The notes: a model not told the origin generated them from the sequence alone. A DNA stretch of 64,000 nucleotides from Modestobacter muralis (GCF_010682105.1 NZ_JAAGWH010000012.1:62001-126000), one strand, 5' to 3'. Positions 44,214-53,240 are shown, numbered from the stretch's first letter. Program-made: numbers and translations.

Positions 44214-44948
44214 TCAGCCCGCGGCGACCGGGGCGGAGATCAGGCTGCTGAGCCGGTGTGCGGCGACGACCAGGTCCTCGACCGCCGGTCGCGGGGTGGG
44301 CACCTCGGCCGACGGACGCGGCGCGGACGCCAGGTCCAGCACCATCCGGGTCGGCGCGAACGCCTCGGCGTAGCCGATCCGGGCCTGGGCGCCCCAGTGC
44401 CGGGCCGACGCCACCACGGCGTCCGGCTCGACCATCGCCGACATCTCCACCTGGGAGGCGTGCGCGCCCAGTGCGGCGAGCTTGCCGGACAGGTGCGCGG
44501 TGACGTCGACGAAGACGGTCGGGGTGAAGGTCAGGGTCGAGGGGCTCTGGTAGTGCATGACCCGGGAGAGCCGGCGGGCAGCGGACAGCGTCGCTGCGGA
44601 GACCGCCCGGTGGTCCTGGTGGCTGTCGTCGGGGGCGTGCACGTAGACCAGGTCGGCGTCGGTGCTGCGCAGCGCGGCCTCGATGATGCCGATGGTGGCG
44701 GAGTCGGGGACGACGGTGCAGTCGCGCAGACCGCCCCACCGCAGCTCGGCACCGAGGGTCCGGGCGGCGCGCTGCTGCTCGACGCGGCGGAGACCCGCCT
44801 GGCCGAACTCGTCGCCGGGGCCGTTCTCCCCACCGGTGAGCACCAGCATGGTGACCCGGTCGCCGGCCTGGTGGTGGGCCAGCAGCGTCGCGCCGCAGCC
44901 CAGCTCGATGTCGTCGGGGTGCGCCCCGACGGCCAGCACGCTACGCAT
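44214..44948 (-). CDS. PIG-L family deacetylase
   Basis: A 244-residue zinc-dependent de-N-acetylase of the LmbE/PIG-L family. The metal motif AHPDD is at residues 9-13 and a second motif HAPDDSHQDHRAVS supplies the other His. Such enzymes remove acetyl groups from GlcNAc-containing molecules (for example MshB, PIG-L). No signal peptide, so it acts on a cytoplasmic intermediate. ATG at 44948 overlaps the upstream gene by eight bases; it is the last of seven overlapping genes beginning with a glycosyltransferase. MshB function is possible but the context favours surface glycan work. Confidence 0.88.
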   Translation of the reverse strand: MRSVLAVGAHPDDIELGCGATLLAHHQAGDRVTMLVLTGGENGPGDEFGQAGLRRVEQQRAARTLGAELRWGGLRDCTVVPDSATIGIIEAALRSTDADLVYVHAPDDSHQDHRAVSAATLSAARRLSRVMHYQSPSTLTFTPTVFVDVTAHLSGKLAALGAHASQVEMSAMVEPDAVVASARHWGAQARIGYAEAFAPTRMVLDLASAPRPSAEVPTPRPAVEDLVVAAHRLSSLISAPVAAG

Positions 44949-45543
44949 CGACGGTCTCCTTCACGGGGGGCGCGGCCAGCCGGCGGCGGGCGCGGTGCAC
45001 GACGAGGGCGCCGAGGCCGGCGGCGACGGCCAGGGCCCCCACCACACCGGTCCCGTTGCCGTCGGCGGGCATCTGGGTGTCCTTGGGGCAGGCGGCCGCA
45101 GCGGTGCGGCTGATGGTCAGCTTGGTCGAGCCGAGGGTCCAGTAGACGGTGCCCGAGCTGACCGCGAGGGAGAAGACGCCGTTGTAGGTGCCGGGCCGGA
45201 AGGTCGTGGGCTGCCGCCCGTTGTAGGACGACGGGCTGATCACGTTGTAGTCGCCGGTGATGGTGTAGGTGTTCGTGCTGGTGTTCCGGTAGCCGAGCAC
45301 CGCGGTGTAGGCCCCGTTGACCCCCGACTGGATGCAGTTGAGCACCGGGTAGACGACGACAGGACCGGAGTACCCGCCACCACCGGAGTACCCCCCACCG
45401 TCGTACCCGTAGGAGCCGTAGGCCGAGGCCGGCGTCGCCGCGGCCACCGGCGCCAGCACCGCGAGCAGCGCGGTCAGCACGGTGAGCGCCGCTGCGCGCA
45501 GCGGCCGCCGGGTGCGCTGCCCCGTCGGTGAGGTCTTCGTCAT
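44941..45543 (-). CDS. Secreted protein with C-terminal sorting-signal-like tail
   Basis: A 200-residue exported protein. A signal peptide (about 14-41, ALTVLTALLAVLAPVAAATP with cleavage near ASA) is followed by a Gly/Tyr-rich stretch (YGSYGYDGGGYSGGGGYSG), a beta-rich domain with Cys70 and Cys152, and a tripartite tail: MPADG (158-162), a hydrophobic helix (165-183) and RARRR (184-188). That layout is the one used by sortase or exosortase substrates. It lies in one overlapping operon with an exosortase-family gene, so it is the likely substrate. No known domain family is recognised. Confidence 0.7.
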   Translation of the reverse strand: MTKTSPTGQRTRRPLRAAALTVLTALLAVLAPVAAATPASAYGSYGYDGGGYSGGGGYSGPVVVYPVLNCIQSGVNGAYTAVLGYRNTSTNTYTITGDYNVISPSSYNGRQPTTFRPGTYNGVFSLAVSSGTVYWTLGSTKLTISRTAAAACPKDTQMPADGNGTGVVGALAVAAGLGALVVHRARRRLAAPPVKETVDA

Positions 45544-46379
45544 CTGTCTGCCCTCGGTTCTGTGGCGAACGGATCGCCTGGTGCTCCTGTCATCGACAGC
45601 AGAGCGCCTGTCCTGGAGTCCCAGGCCGGCACGTCCTGCCTACGGGTGAGGTCGCCGTCCCCGGTCGGGTGGCCGATCACGGAGAGTGCGCAGGCCACGG
45701 CCCCCGGGAACGTGTCGGTGACCGCCCACGCCGCCGGCACGTCGGGCGCGTCGGCGTACTCGCCCTGCCGCACCCGGATCGCCCGCGCACCGACGGCGGC
45801 CGCGACCGCGACGTCCTTGCCCGGCCGGTCACCGATCATCAGCAGCCGGTCGGCCGGGACGCCGAGCTGCGCGGCGATGGCCAGCAGCCCGGCCGGGGAC
45901 GGCTTGCGGGTGGCCCGTCCGCCGAGCTCGTCGCTGAGCACGACCAGCGGCAGCAGCCGGTCCAGCCCCGTGCCGGCGAGCTTGGCCCGCTGGATCACCG
46001 GTGCGCCGTCGGTCAGGCAGGCCAGCGGGACGGCGGCGGCGAGCGCGGTCAGGGCCGCCTCGACGCCGGGGTAGGTGGGCAGCCGGTCCGGCACGTGACC
46101 GGTGAAGGCGGCGACCAGCGGCGGCAGCAGCGCGGGCAGCGCCGCCGGGTCGACCCCGGTGGCCAGCAGCGCCCGGTCGATGGTGCCGCCGGTGTCGGAG
46201 CCGGCGGCCAGCTCCGCCACCAGCGCGGCGTGCACGGCGGCGCCGTCCAGCCCCGCGTCGGCCGCGGCCGCACCGACCGCCGCGGCGGCCCCGGCCAGGT
46301 AGCTGGCCTGCGGGTACAGGGTGTCGTCGAGGTCGACGACGACGGCCAGCGGCGGCGGCCCGGACCAGCCGGTCACCAC
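45540..46379 (-). CDS. HAD-superfamily hydrolase
   Basis: A 279-residue phosphatase-type HAD protein. Motif I is VVVDLDDTLYP with the nucleophile Asp, motif II is ACLTDG, motif III is a Lys in TRKPSPAGL, and motif IV is MIGDRPGKD. The cap is helical. The substrate is unknown; a sugar phosphate of the surface-glycan pathway is plausible. GTG at 46379 overlaps the wecB-like gene by seven bases and its TGA overlaps the start of the secreted-protein gene. Confidence 0.85.
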   Translation of the reverse strand: MVTGWSGPPPLAVVVDLDDTLYPQASYLAGAAAAVGAAAADAGLDGAAVHAALVAELAAGSDTGGTIDRALLATGVDPAALPALLPPLVAAFTGHVPDRLPTYPGVEAALTALAAAVPLACLTDGAPVIQRAKLAGTGLDRLLPLVVLSDELGGRATRKPSPAGLLAIAAQLGVPADRLLMIGDRPGKDVAVAAAVGARAIRVRQGEYADAPDVPAAWAVTDTFPGAVACALSVIGHPTGDGDLTRRQDVPAWDSRTGALLSMTGAPGDPFATEPRADR

Positions 46380-47524
46380 GGGAGCCGGCCGTCGGTGAAG
46401 TCGGGCTCGGTGAGCTCGAGCAGGGCGTCGGTGCGCTCGTCGGCCAGGATCGCCGCGATCTGCGCGCCGGTCGTGCCGTCGCCGTAGGGGCAGGGCAGCG
46501 CGGCGGCCCGGGCCTGCCCGGCGGCGGAGGTGTGCGCGGCCGCGGCGGCGAGCACCGCCTCGGCGGCGCCGTCGTCGGTCAGCCCGGCCAGCGTCGTCGT
46601 CCCGGCGGCCACGCCCTCCCAGCGGGGGGTCGAGGAGCGCAGCACCACGACCGGGACGCCGAGGTGGGCGGCCTCCTCCTGGATGCCGCCGGAGTCGGTG
46701 ACCGCGAGCGCCGACGAGCGCAGCGCGCCCATCAGCGTGTCGTGGTCGACCGGGCCGGTGAGCGTGATGCCCGGGTGGTCCAGGGCACCGGTGAGCCCGG
46801 CGGCGGCCAGCCGGGCGGTGGTGCGCGGGTGCACCGGGAAGGTGACCGGGCCGACCCGCTCGGCCAGGCCGCGGACGACGGCGACCAGCCGGGCGAGCCG
46901 GACGGGGTCGTCGACGTTGGTCGGGCGGTGCGCAGTGACCAACACCCCGGCGCGCTCGGCGACCGGGACCGGGGTGACGCCGCGGGTGACCAGGGTGTCG
47001 ATGACCGGGTTGCCGACGACGAACACCCGCTCGGCGGGCACGCCCTCCCGGAGCAGGGAGTCCGCGGCCCGGACCGTGGGCGCCAGGTGCAGCTGGGCGA
47101 TCGCGGCGGCGACCCGCCGGTTGACCTCCTCGACGCTGCGCATGTTGTAGCTGCGCAGTCCGGCCTCGACGTGCGCGAACGGCACGCCGGCCCCGCGGGC
47201 GGCCAGCGCGTAGGCCGGCACGGTGTTGGTGTCGCCCAGCGCCAGGACGAGGTCGGGGCGGAAGCGGGCCAGTGCGGTGGCGGCGTCGGCGTGCAGCGCG
47301 CCGGTGCGGGCCGACGCGGGCTCGGCCGGCAGGGCGAACCGGTGCGTCGGGACGAGCCCGAGGGCCTCCTGCAGCTGCGAGGCCATCGCGGCGTCGGCGT
47401 GCTGCCCGGTGTCGACCACGTCCACCCGGTGCCCAGCGGCGACCAGCGCGGCCACCACGGGGGCGAGCTTGACGACCTCCGGGCGGGTGCCGAAGGGCAC
47501 CAGCACGTGCCGGCTGCGGCTCAC
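46373..47524 (-). CDS. wecB: UDP-N-acetylglucosamine 2-epimerase (WecB-type)
   Basis: A 383-residue epimerase that converts UDP-GlcNAc to UDP-ManNAc for surface polymers. Family blocks are VPFGTRPEVVKLAPVV, VDTGQHAD, ALGDTNTVPAYALAARG, HVEAGLRS, TAHRPTNVDD, and SGGIQEEAAHLGVPVV near the C-terminus. Cytoplasmic. GTG at 47524 overlaps the ATP-grasp stop (GTGA). ManNAc supply fits the neighbouring glycosyltransferase. Confidence 0.9.
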   Translation of the reverse strand: MSRSRHVLVPFGTRPEVVKLAPVVAALVAAGHRVDVVDTGQHADAAMASQLQEALGLVPTHRFALPAEPASARTGALHADAATALARFRPDLVLALGDTNTVPAYALAARGAGVPFAHVEAGLRSYNMRSVEEVNRRVAAAIAQLHLAPTVRAADSLLREGVPAERVFVVGNPVIDTLVTRGVTPVPVAERAGVLVTAHRPTNVDDPVRLARLVAVVRGLAERVGPVTFPVHPRTTARLAAAGLTGALDHPGITLTGPVDHDTLMGALRSSALAVTDSGGIQEEAAHLGVPVVVLRSSTPRWEGVAAGTTTLAGLTDDGAAEAVLAAAAAHTSAAGQARAAALPCPYGDGTTGAQIAAILADERTDALLELTEPDFTDGRLPW

Positions 47525-48672
47525 CGGGTCACCGCGGGCACGGCGCAGGGGTCGGTGACCGGCGAGCCGTCGGGGGACGTGTACGTCTCGGCGAAGTAGC
47601 GGCTCATCCGCACCCCGGCGGTGAAGAAGAGGTACGGCAGCTCGGCGGCCGGCTCGCGGACGCCGGCCAGGTAGGTGCCGACGACGTCGGCGCCGGCGGC
47701 GAGGGTGAGCGGCAGGCCGCCGCTGAACCGCGGGTTGATCTCCACGACGGTGACCGTGCCGTCCTCGGCGACGAAGCCCTGCACGTTGGCCGGGCCGGTG
47801 AGCCCGACCGCGGACAGCGCGTCGGCGACCACGGTGGTGACGGCTTCGGACTCGAAGGTGGTGCCCTGCACGGAGATGCCGGCCTTGGTGGCGTCCCGCC
47901 AGCGCGGCACGACGGTGAGCAGCGAGCCGTCCCGGGCGACGAGCGCGTCGGCGGTGAACTCCCGGCCGGCGAGCCGGGTCTGCACGATCAGGCCGGGGTC
48001 GGCGGTCATCGCCGCGGCGACGTCCGCAGCGGTGTCCAGCAGCTGCACGCCGCGGCTGCCGCGCCCGGCGTTGGGCTTGACGATCCACGGCCCGGGGACG
48101 TCGGCCGCGGCCTCGACGGTCGCGGCGGTCGCCGGGGTGGGCACCCCGGCCTCGACCAGCCGGACGGCGAAGGCGGCCTTGTCGCAGCACAGGTCGACGG
48201 CGGCCAGCTCGGGCAGCCAGGTGGCGAGCCCGGCCGCGGTCAGCCGGTCGGCGGCGGCGGTCAGGGCCGGCAGCTCCTCGGCGACGGTGCTGACCAGCGC
48301 GTCGGCGCCGTGCTCGGCGGCGAAGGCGAGCAGGGCGTCGACGAAGGCCGGGTCGTCGGCGCGGGGGACGACGCCCCCGACGGCGGCCAACGCGCTGCCG
48401 GCGGCGATCGGGTCGATGTCGACGGCGACCACCCGGTGCCCGAGGGCGACCAGGCGGCGGACCACGGCGACCCCGGCCGGCCCACCCGAGCCGGTGACCA
48501 GGACGGTGGACCCGGGTGCGGCACCCACGGCCGGAGCGGCCGGCACCGGGGCGCGCGGGGCGGGCACGGCCGTCGCGGGCGCGGCCGGCACCGCGGGGCG
48601 GGGCAGCGCGCGGACGTCCACCACGGCCACGCGCGGTGGCGGGACCGGCCAGGGGTGCAGGGAGCGGGTCAT
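47521..48672 (-). CDS. ATP-grasp ligase (CarB/PylC-like)
   Basis: A 383-residue enzyme. Residues about 1-55 are Pro/Ala-rich; then comes a Rossmann-like pre-ATP-grasp domain (VLVTGSGGPAGVAVVRRLVALG) and the ATP-grasp fold with PWIVKPNAGRGSRGVQLL and the metal-binding VVEINPRFSGGLPL. The family joins a carboxylate to an amine through an acyl phosphate. It could decorate the sugar or link an amino acid to the surface product; this is inference. ATG at 48672 overlaps the exosortase stop (ATGA). Confidence 0.85.
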   Translation of the reverse strand: MTRSLHPWPVPPPRVAVVDVRALPRPAVPAAPATAVPAPRAPVPAAPAVGAAPGSTVLVTGSGGPAGVAVVRRLVALGHRVVAVDIDPIAAGSALAAVGGVVPRADDPAFVDALLAFAAEHGADALVSTVAEELPALTAAADRLTAAGLATWLPELAAVDLCCDKAAFAVRLVEAGVPTPATAATVEAAADVPGPWIVKPNAGRGSRGVQLLDTAADVAAAMTADPGLIVQTRLAGREFTADALVARDGSLLTVVPRWRDATKAGISVQGTTFESEAVTTVVADALSAVGLTGPANVQGFVAEDGTVTVVEINPRFSGGLPLTLAAGADVVGTYLAGVREPAAELPYLFFTAGVRMSRYFAETYTSPDGSPVTDPCAVPAVTR

Positions 48673-49856
48673 CGGGGGTCCTCGGCGTCGGGTGCGGACG
48701 GGCTGGGAGCGGGACGGGAGAAGCTGCGCGGGGCCGGGGCGGTGCGGCGTGCCACCGGGGGCACCGGGACGGGCGCCGGCACGCGGGTGGGGACGACCGG
48801 CGCGGGTGCGGGGACCGGGGCCGCCGGCGGGACGGCCGCCGGGGCGGGGTCGGGGGCGTCGGCGGGGTGCAGCGCGCGGCTGAGCATCCAGCCCCGCGCC
48901 CACAGCCGCAGGGACGAGACGCGGTCGTTGGTCACCGGCTCCCACTGCCGGGCGGCGATGGCGTCGGCGAGGGCGTCGAGCACGGTGACGTCCTGCTCGT
49001 AGGTCGCGACGGCCAGCAGCGAGGCGGTGTGCGCGCCCAGGCCGTCGGCGGCGAGGGCACCGACGCGCTCCACCCGCCCCTCCACCGGCAGGTGGCCGAT
49101 CCGGTAGTCGATCCGGGCCGTCTCGCGGCGGGCGCCGAGCCAGCGCGACACCCGGCGGGGCAGCACGAAGCGGTGCACGAGCCCGGCCAGGTTGCGCCCC
49201 TGCACGGGGGTGACCTGCTCGGCCTCGGGCAGCCGGTAGCCCAGCCCCGGGCGGGCCCAGCTGTTGGGGCGGCGGGCGGTGTGCCGACCGGCGACGTCCT
49301 GCTCGGCCCGCACGCGGGAGGGCAGGGTCACGCAGACCATGAGCAGGAAGCCGCCGAGGGTCGCGGCGAGGTTCCACAGCGTGCCCACCCAGTCGTGGAA
49401 GAGCACCAGCGAGCCGCCGCCCCACTGCAGGCCGATCACCGTGGAGAGCAGCAGCCGCACGTGGTTGGCGATCAGCACCGCGACGATCGCGACGGCCAGG
49501 CCGGCCACCGCGTGCCAGCGCCGGCTGCGCAGCACCGAGGCGGTCAGCGCGGTGAGGCCGACGACCGACAGGATCGACGAGCACGAGGCGGTGACGACGG
49601 CGTTGAGCAGCTCGCCGTCGGGCCGGAAGATCAGGATGCGGGTCGGGAGGACCCCGGAGACGGAGTCCACGCCGAACAGGTGGAGCAGCCCGACGACCCA
49701 GCTGGCCTCCTGGACCTGCAGCCACTGGGTGCCGTAGCGGTACCCGACCAGGCAGATCGCCCCGGCCAGCAGCAGGTCGGCGGAGACGGCCAGCTGTCGC
49801 CGGCTGGTCGCCCGCAGCCGGCGCGGGACCCGCGGCGCGAGGACGGCGTCAGCCAC
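48669..49856 (-). CDS. Exosortase/archaeosortase family protein
   Basis: A 395-residue protein. The first 180 residues hold about five or six membrane helices with the three exosortase active-site residues in order: Cys92 (TASCSSIL), Arg134 (ANHVRLLLS) and His154 (LFHDWVG). The remaining 215 residues form an unusual cytoplasmic-looking region ending in a Pro/Ala-rich tail. Exosortases cut C-terminal sorting signals and transfer surface proteins, usually with polysaccharide genes nearby. GTG at 49856 overlaps the glycosyltransferase by eight bases. Family call rests on the triad and topology; the C-terminal region is unlike those I know. Confidence 0.8.
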   Translation of the reverse strand: MADAVLAPRVPRRLRATSRRQLAVSADLLLAGAICLVGYRYGTQWLQVQEASWVVGLLHLFGVDSVSGVLPTRILIFRPDGELLNAVVTASCSSILSVVGLTALTASVLRSRRWHAVAGLAVAIVAVLIANHVRLLLSTVIGLQWGGGSLVLFHDWVGTLWNLAATLGGFLLMVCVTLPSRVRAEQDVAGRHTARRPNSWARPGLGYRLPEAEQVTPVQGRNLAGLVHRFVLPRRVSRWLGARRETARIDYRIGHLPVEGRVERVGALAADGLGAHTASLLAVATYEQDVTVLDALADAIAARQWEPVTNDRVSSLRLWARGWMLSRALHPADAPDPAPAAVPPAAPVPAPAPVVPTRVPAPVPVPPVARRTAPAPRSFSRPAPSPSAPDAEDPR

Positions 49857-51327
49857 GGGAGCCCACCGTCCCGGCGTCGGGGCCGGCGACCGCGAAGGAC
49901 CGCGGGCGGGTGCCCTCGACCGGCGGCAGCGGCAGCGGGACGGCGACCGGGGCCAGGGTGGAGGTCGCGCCGGAGCGGGTGGTCTTCACCCACGTGTAGG
50001 AGCGGCCGAGCATCCCGTCCAGGTAGGCCCGGGTGGTGATCCAGATCGACAGCGCGAACGAGGGCAGGAAGCCGATCAGCTGCCAGGCCGCCCGCCGCTC
50101 CACCCGGCTGACCAGCAGGCCCACGCTGAGCTCGGCGAGCGGGCCGACGAACAGCAGCATCGACAGCGGCAGCAGCCCGATCAGCGGCAGGTCGCCGATG
50201 CCGAAGGCGCGCAGCACGGTGAGGGCCAGCCCGATGCCGGAGAGCACCGGCACGTGGTAGGTCAGCAGGAACATCATCGACTCGGCCTTCTCCAGCACCG
50301 TCAGGTGCCTCGAGCGCAGGACCGGGCGCCAGTAGTCGCGCATGCACTTCTGGTGGCCGCGCGCCCAGCGGTAGCGCTGCGTCCAGAAGCGGCGCGCGGT
50401 GACCACGGCCTCCTCGTAGTCGACGGCCGAGACGTCGTAGCGGACCCGCTGCCCGGACAGCAGCACCCGCAGGGTGAGGTCGGTGTCCTCGGTGACCGTG
50501 TTCGGGTTCCACCCGCCCAGGGACCGCAGCGTCGACATGCGCACCGCGCAGTTCGCGCCGCCGTAGGCCGGCAGCTCGAACATCGCCTGGCGGCCGTACT
50601 CGTTGACCAGGTAGCCGGAGAGGTAGTCGACGAAGACGACCGAGGCCAGCGAGGAGTCGTGGCCGTTGCGGATGACGCAGCGGCCCATCACCGCACCCAC
50701 GGAGGGGTCGCGGAAGTGCCGCACCAGGCGGCGCAGGGCGTTGGGGTCGGGCTCGTGGTCGGCGTCGAAGACCAGCACGACCTCGGCGTCGACCGTGCGC
50801 AGCGCCTCGTTGAGGGCGCCGGACTTGCCACCGCCGGAGCTCGCCGGCCGGTGGATGACCCGCAGCCGCGGCTCGCGCACGGCCCAGGCGTCCAGTCGCG
50901 GCCCGGTGCCGTCGTCGGACCCGTCGTCGACGACGACGAGCTGGATCCGGTCGGCCGGGTAGTCCAGGGCGAGCAGCGCCTGGATCATCCCGTCGACGAC
51001 CAGTTCCTCGTTCTTGCAGCCGACGAACACCGCGACCGGGGGCGTGTAGCCCTCCAGGTCGACGTCGGCGGCGAGCAGGTCGGCCTCGGCCCAGCGGGCC
51101 GCGGAGACGGCGAAGGCCAGGTGCCGGCAGAAGTAGATCGCGAAGACGACGTTGATGACGCCGGCGGCCACACCCAGCGTGCGGTCCACGCCGAACACGA
51201 GGAAGGCGGTCACCGCGAGCAGGACGTAGGCGACGAGTGCACCGATCCGGGCTTCCGGGCGGTCGGTGTGGGAGCCGACCGACGGGACGTCGGACGGGCT
51301 CTCGACGACCGCGGGCACTGCGGGCAC
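49849..51327 (-). CDS. Processive family 2 glycosyltransferase, membrane-bound
   Basis: A 492-residue inverting GT2 enzyme of the cellulose/poly-GlcNAc synthase type. Two helices (about 28-48, 52-76) precede the catalytic domain with VVDDGSDD (132-139), DAD (188-190), TEDTD (279-283) and the QRYRW motif (317-321) typical of processive enzymes. Three or four helices follow (about 340-435). GTG at 51327 follows GGAGAGGA. It is first of seven overlapping genes; it probably polymerises or exports a UDP-sugar made with the WecB product. Confidence 0.88.
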   Translation of the reverse strand: MPAVPAVVESPSDVPSVGSHTDRPEARIGALVAYVLLAVTAFLVFGVDRTLGVAAGVINVVFAIYFCRHLAFAVSAARWAEADLLAADVDLEGYTPPVAVFVGCKNEELVVDGMIQALLALDYPADRIQLVVVDDGSDDGTGPRLDAWAVREPRLRVIHRPASSGGGKSGALNEALRTVDAEVVLVFDADHEPDPNALRRLVRHFRDPSVGAVMGRCVIRNGHDSSLASVVFVDYLSGYLVNEYGRQAMFELPAYGGANCAVRMSTLRSLGGWNPNTVTEDTDLTLRVLLSGQRVRYDVSAVDYEEAVVTARRFWTQRYRWARGHQKCMRDYWRPVLRSRHLTVLEKAESMMFLLTYHVPVLSGIGLALTVLRAFGIGDLPLIGLLPLSMLLFVGPLAELSVGLLVSRVERRAAWQLIGFLPSFALSIWITTRAYLDGMLGRSYTWVKTTRSGATSTLAPVAVPLPLPPVEGTRPRSFAVAGPDAGTVGSRG

Positions 51328-51498
51328 GACTGGTCCTCTCCGGGCGATGACGGGGTCCCGGTGCTGGTCAGCTCCGGTACTCGGTGGTCATCGGCATCCC
51401 GCCGCGGGCTCTTGAGCGCCTGCTCGCCGGGCACCTGGCCGCGGTCGGGACGACGCCGTGCCGACGGCCGTGTCGGACCCGTGGGCAAGACTGCGTCG

Positions 51499-53187
51499 GT
51501 GACCGTCGAGCTGCCCGGGCGCCCGGCCGGCGACGCGGTGTCGCGGGTGCTGCTCACCCGGCGCGGGCCCGACGTGGTGGTCGTCCGCGACCTGTCCGCC
51601 GACGGCCGCACCGTGGGGCTGACCGAGGTGCCGGCCGGGAGCCTGCCGCGGTTCGTGGCCGGCCGGGAGCCCGCCCGCCCGCGCTGGGTGTGGGACGACA
51701 CGACGCGCTGGTACCCGCAGCTGCTGGCCGCCGGGGTCCGGGTGGAGCGCTGCACCGACCTGCGGCTGGCCCACGCGGTCCTGCGGCGCTCGCCGTTCGC
51801 CGACCCGGCGCTGCTGACCGGCCCGGACACCGCGGGCTGGGACGCGCTGGAGCCGGTGTCCGCCGCCGAGCCGGCGCTCTTCCCGCTCGACGACCCGGCC
51901 GACGGGCTCGACCCCGCCGCCGAGCACGAGCGGCAGCAGGCGACCGTGGCTGCCTCGCCGCAGCGGGCGCGGCTCGGGCTGCTGCTGGCCGCGGAGTCCG
52001 GCGGGGCACTGGTCGCGGCGGAGATGACGCACGCCGGGATGCCGTGGCGGGCCGACGTCCACGACCGGCTGCTGACCGAGCTGATGGGCCCGCGGCCGGT
52101 GCGCGGTGCGCGACCGGCGGGGCTGGAGCGGCTGGTGCCGGCCGTCCGTGCCGCGCTGGGCGCCCCCGACCTCAACCCCGACTCCCCGCCGGACCTGCTG
52201 CGGGCGCTGCAGACCGCGGGGCTGCCGGTGGCCGACACCCGGTCGTGGACGCTGGAGCAGGTCGACCATCCCGTGGTCGGGCCGCTGCTGGAGTACAAGA
52301 GGCTCTCCCGTCTGCTGGCCGCCAACGGCTGGGCGTGGCTGGACGCCTGGGTGGCCGACGGCCGGTTCCGGCCCACCTGGCTGCCCGGCGGCGTGGTCAC
52401 CGGCCGGTGGGCGTCCTCCGGCGGCGGGGCGCTGTCGGTGCCCGCGCCGGTGCGCCCGGCCGCCCGGGCCGACGACGGGTGGCTGTTCGTGGTGGCCGAC
52501 GTGGCGCAGCTGGAGCCGCGGGTGCTGGCCGGGATGAGCGGCGACACCGCGATGGCCGAGGCCGCGCGTGCCGCCGACCTGTACCAGGGCATGGTCGACA
52601 GCGGGGCGGTCGCGACCCGCGCGGAGGCCAAGATCGGGATGCTCGGGGCGATGTACGGCGCGACCCGTGGCGAGAGCGGCCGGATGATGCCGGGGCTGAC
52701 CCGCCGCTACCCGCGGGCGATCGGGCTGGTCGAGGAGGCCGCCCGCGCCGGGGAGCGCGGCGAGGTCGTGCACACCCTGCTCGGTCGTGGGTCGCCGCTG
52801 CCCACCGGTGCGTGGGCGGTGCCCGCCGGCGAGGAGCCCGACGGCGGACTGTCCGCGGAGGACCGCGGGCGCGAGCGCCGGTCGTGGGGCCGGTTCACCC
52901 GCAACTTCGTCGTCCAGGGCACCGGTGCGGAGTGGGCGCTGTGCTGGCTGGCCGACCTCCGCAACCGGCTGTGGCGACTGGGGTCCGGCGAGCTCACGAG
53001 CCGCCCGCACCTGGTGTTCTTCGTGCACGACGAGGTGGTGGTGCACACCCCGGCCGAGCTCGCCGACGAGGTGGGCGCGGTGGTGCGCACCGCCGCGGCG
53101 GAGGCCGGCCGGCTGCTGTTCGGGTCCTTCCCCGTCGACTTCCCGCTCGACGTCGCCGCCGTCGGGTCCTGGGCCGACGCCCACTGA
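51499..53187 (+). CDS. Family A DNA polymerase with degenerate exonuclease region
   Basis: A 562-residue PolA-like protein of the type annotated as bifunctional 3'-5' exonuclease/polymerase in actinobacteria. Polymerase motif A is VADVAQLEPRVLAG, motif B AKIGMLGAMYG, motif C VFFVHDEVVVH, so the polymerase centre is intact. The 5' nuclease of normal Pol I is missing and the N-terminal 180 residues lack clear exonuclease carboxylates. GTG at 51499 is chosen; an in-frame GTG at 51481 is possible. Probably an accessory repair polymerase, divergent from the surface operon. Confidence 0.88.
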   Translation: MTVELPGRPAGDAVSRVLLTRRGPDVVVVRDLSADGRTVGLTEVPAGSLPRFVAGREPARPRWVWDDTTRWYPQLLAAGVRVERCTDLRLAHAVLRRSPFADPALLTGPDTAGWDALEPVSAAEPALFPLDDPADGLDPAAEHERQQATVAASPQRARLGLLLAAESGGALVAAEMTHAGMPWRADVHDRLLTELMGPRPVRGARPAGLERLVPAVRAALGAPDLNPDSPPDLLRALQTAGLPVADTRSWTLEQVDHPVVGPLLEYKRLSRLLAANGWAWLDAWVADGRFRPTWLPGGVVTGRWASSGGGALSVPAPVRPAARADDGWLFVVADVAQLEPRVLAGMSGDTAMAEAARAADLYQGMVDSGAVATRAEAKIGMLGAMYGATRGESGRMMPGLTRRYPRAIGLVEEAARAGERGEVVHTLLGRGSPLPTGAWAVPAGEEPDGGLSAEDRGRERRSWGRFTRNFVVQGTGAEWALCWLADLRNRLWRLGSGELTSRPHLVFFVHDEVVVHTPAELADEVGAVVRTAAAEAGRLLFGSFPVDFPLDVAAVGSWADAH

Positions 53188-53240
53188 CACCCACAGGGCC
53201 CGCCGCGTGACCGGTGTCGGCCGGTCCGCCTGTGCGGTGC

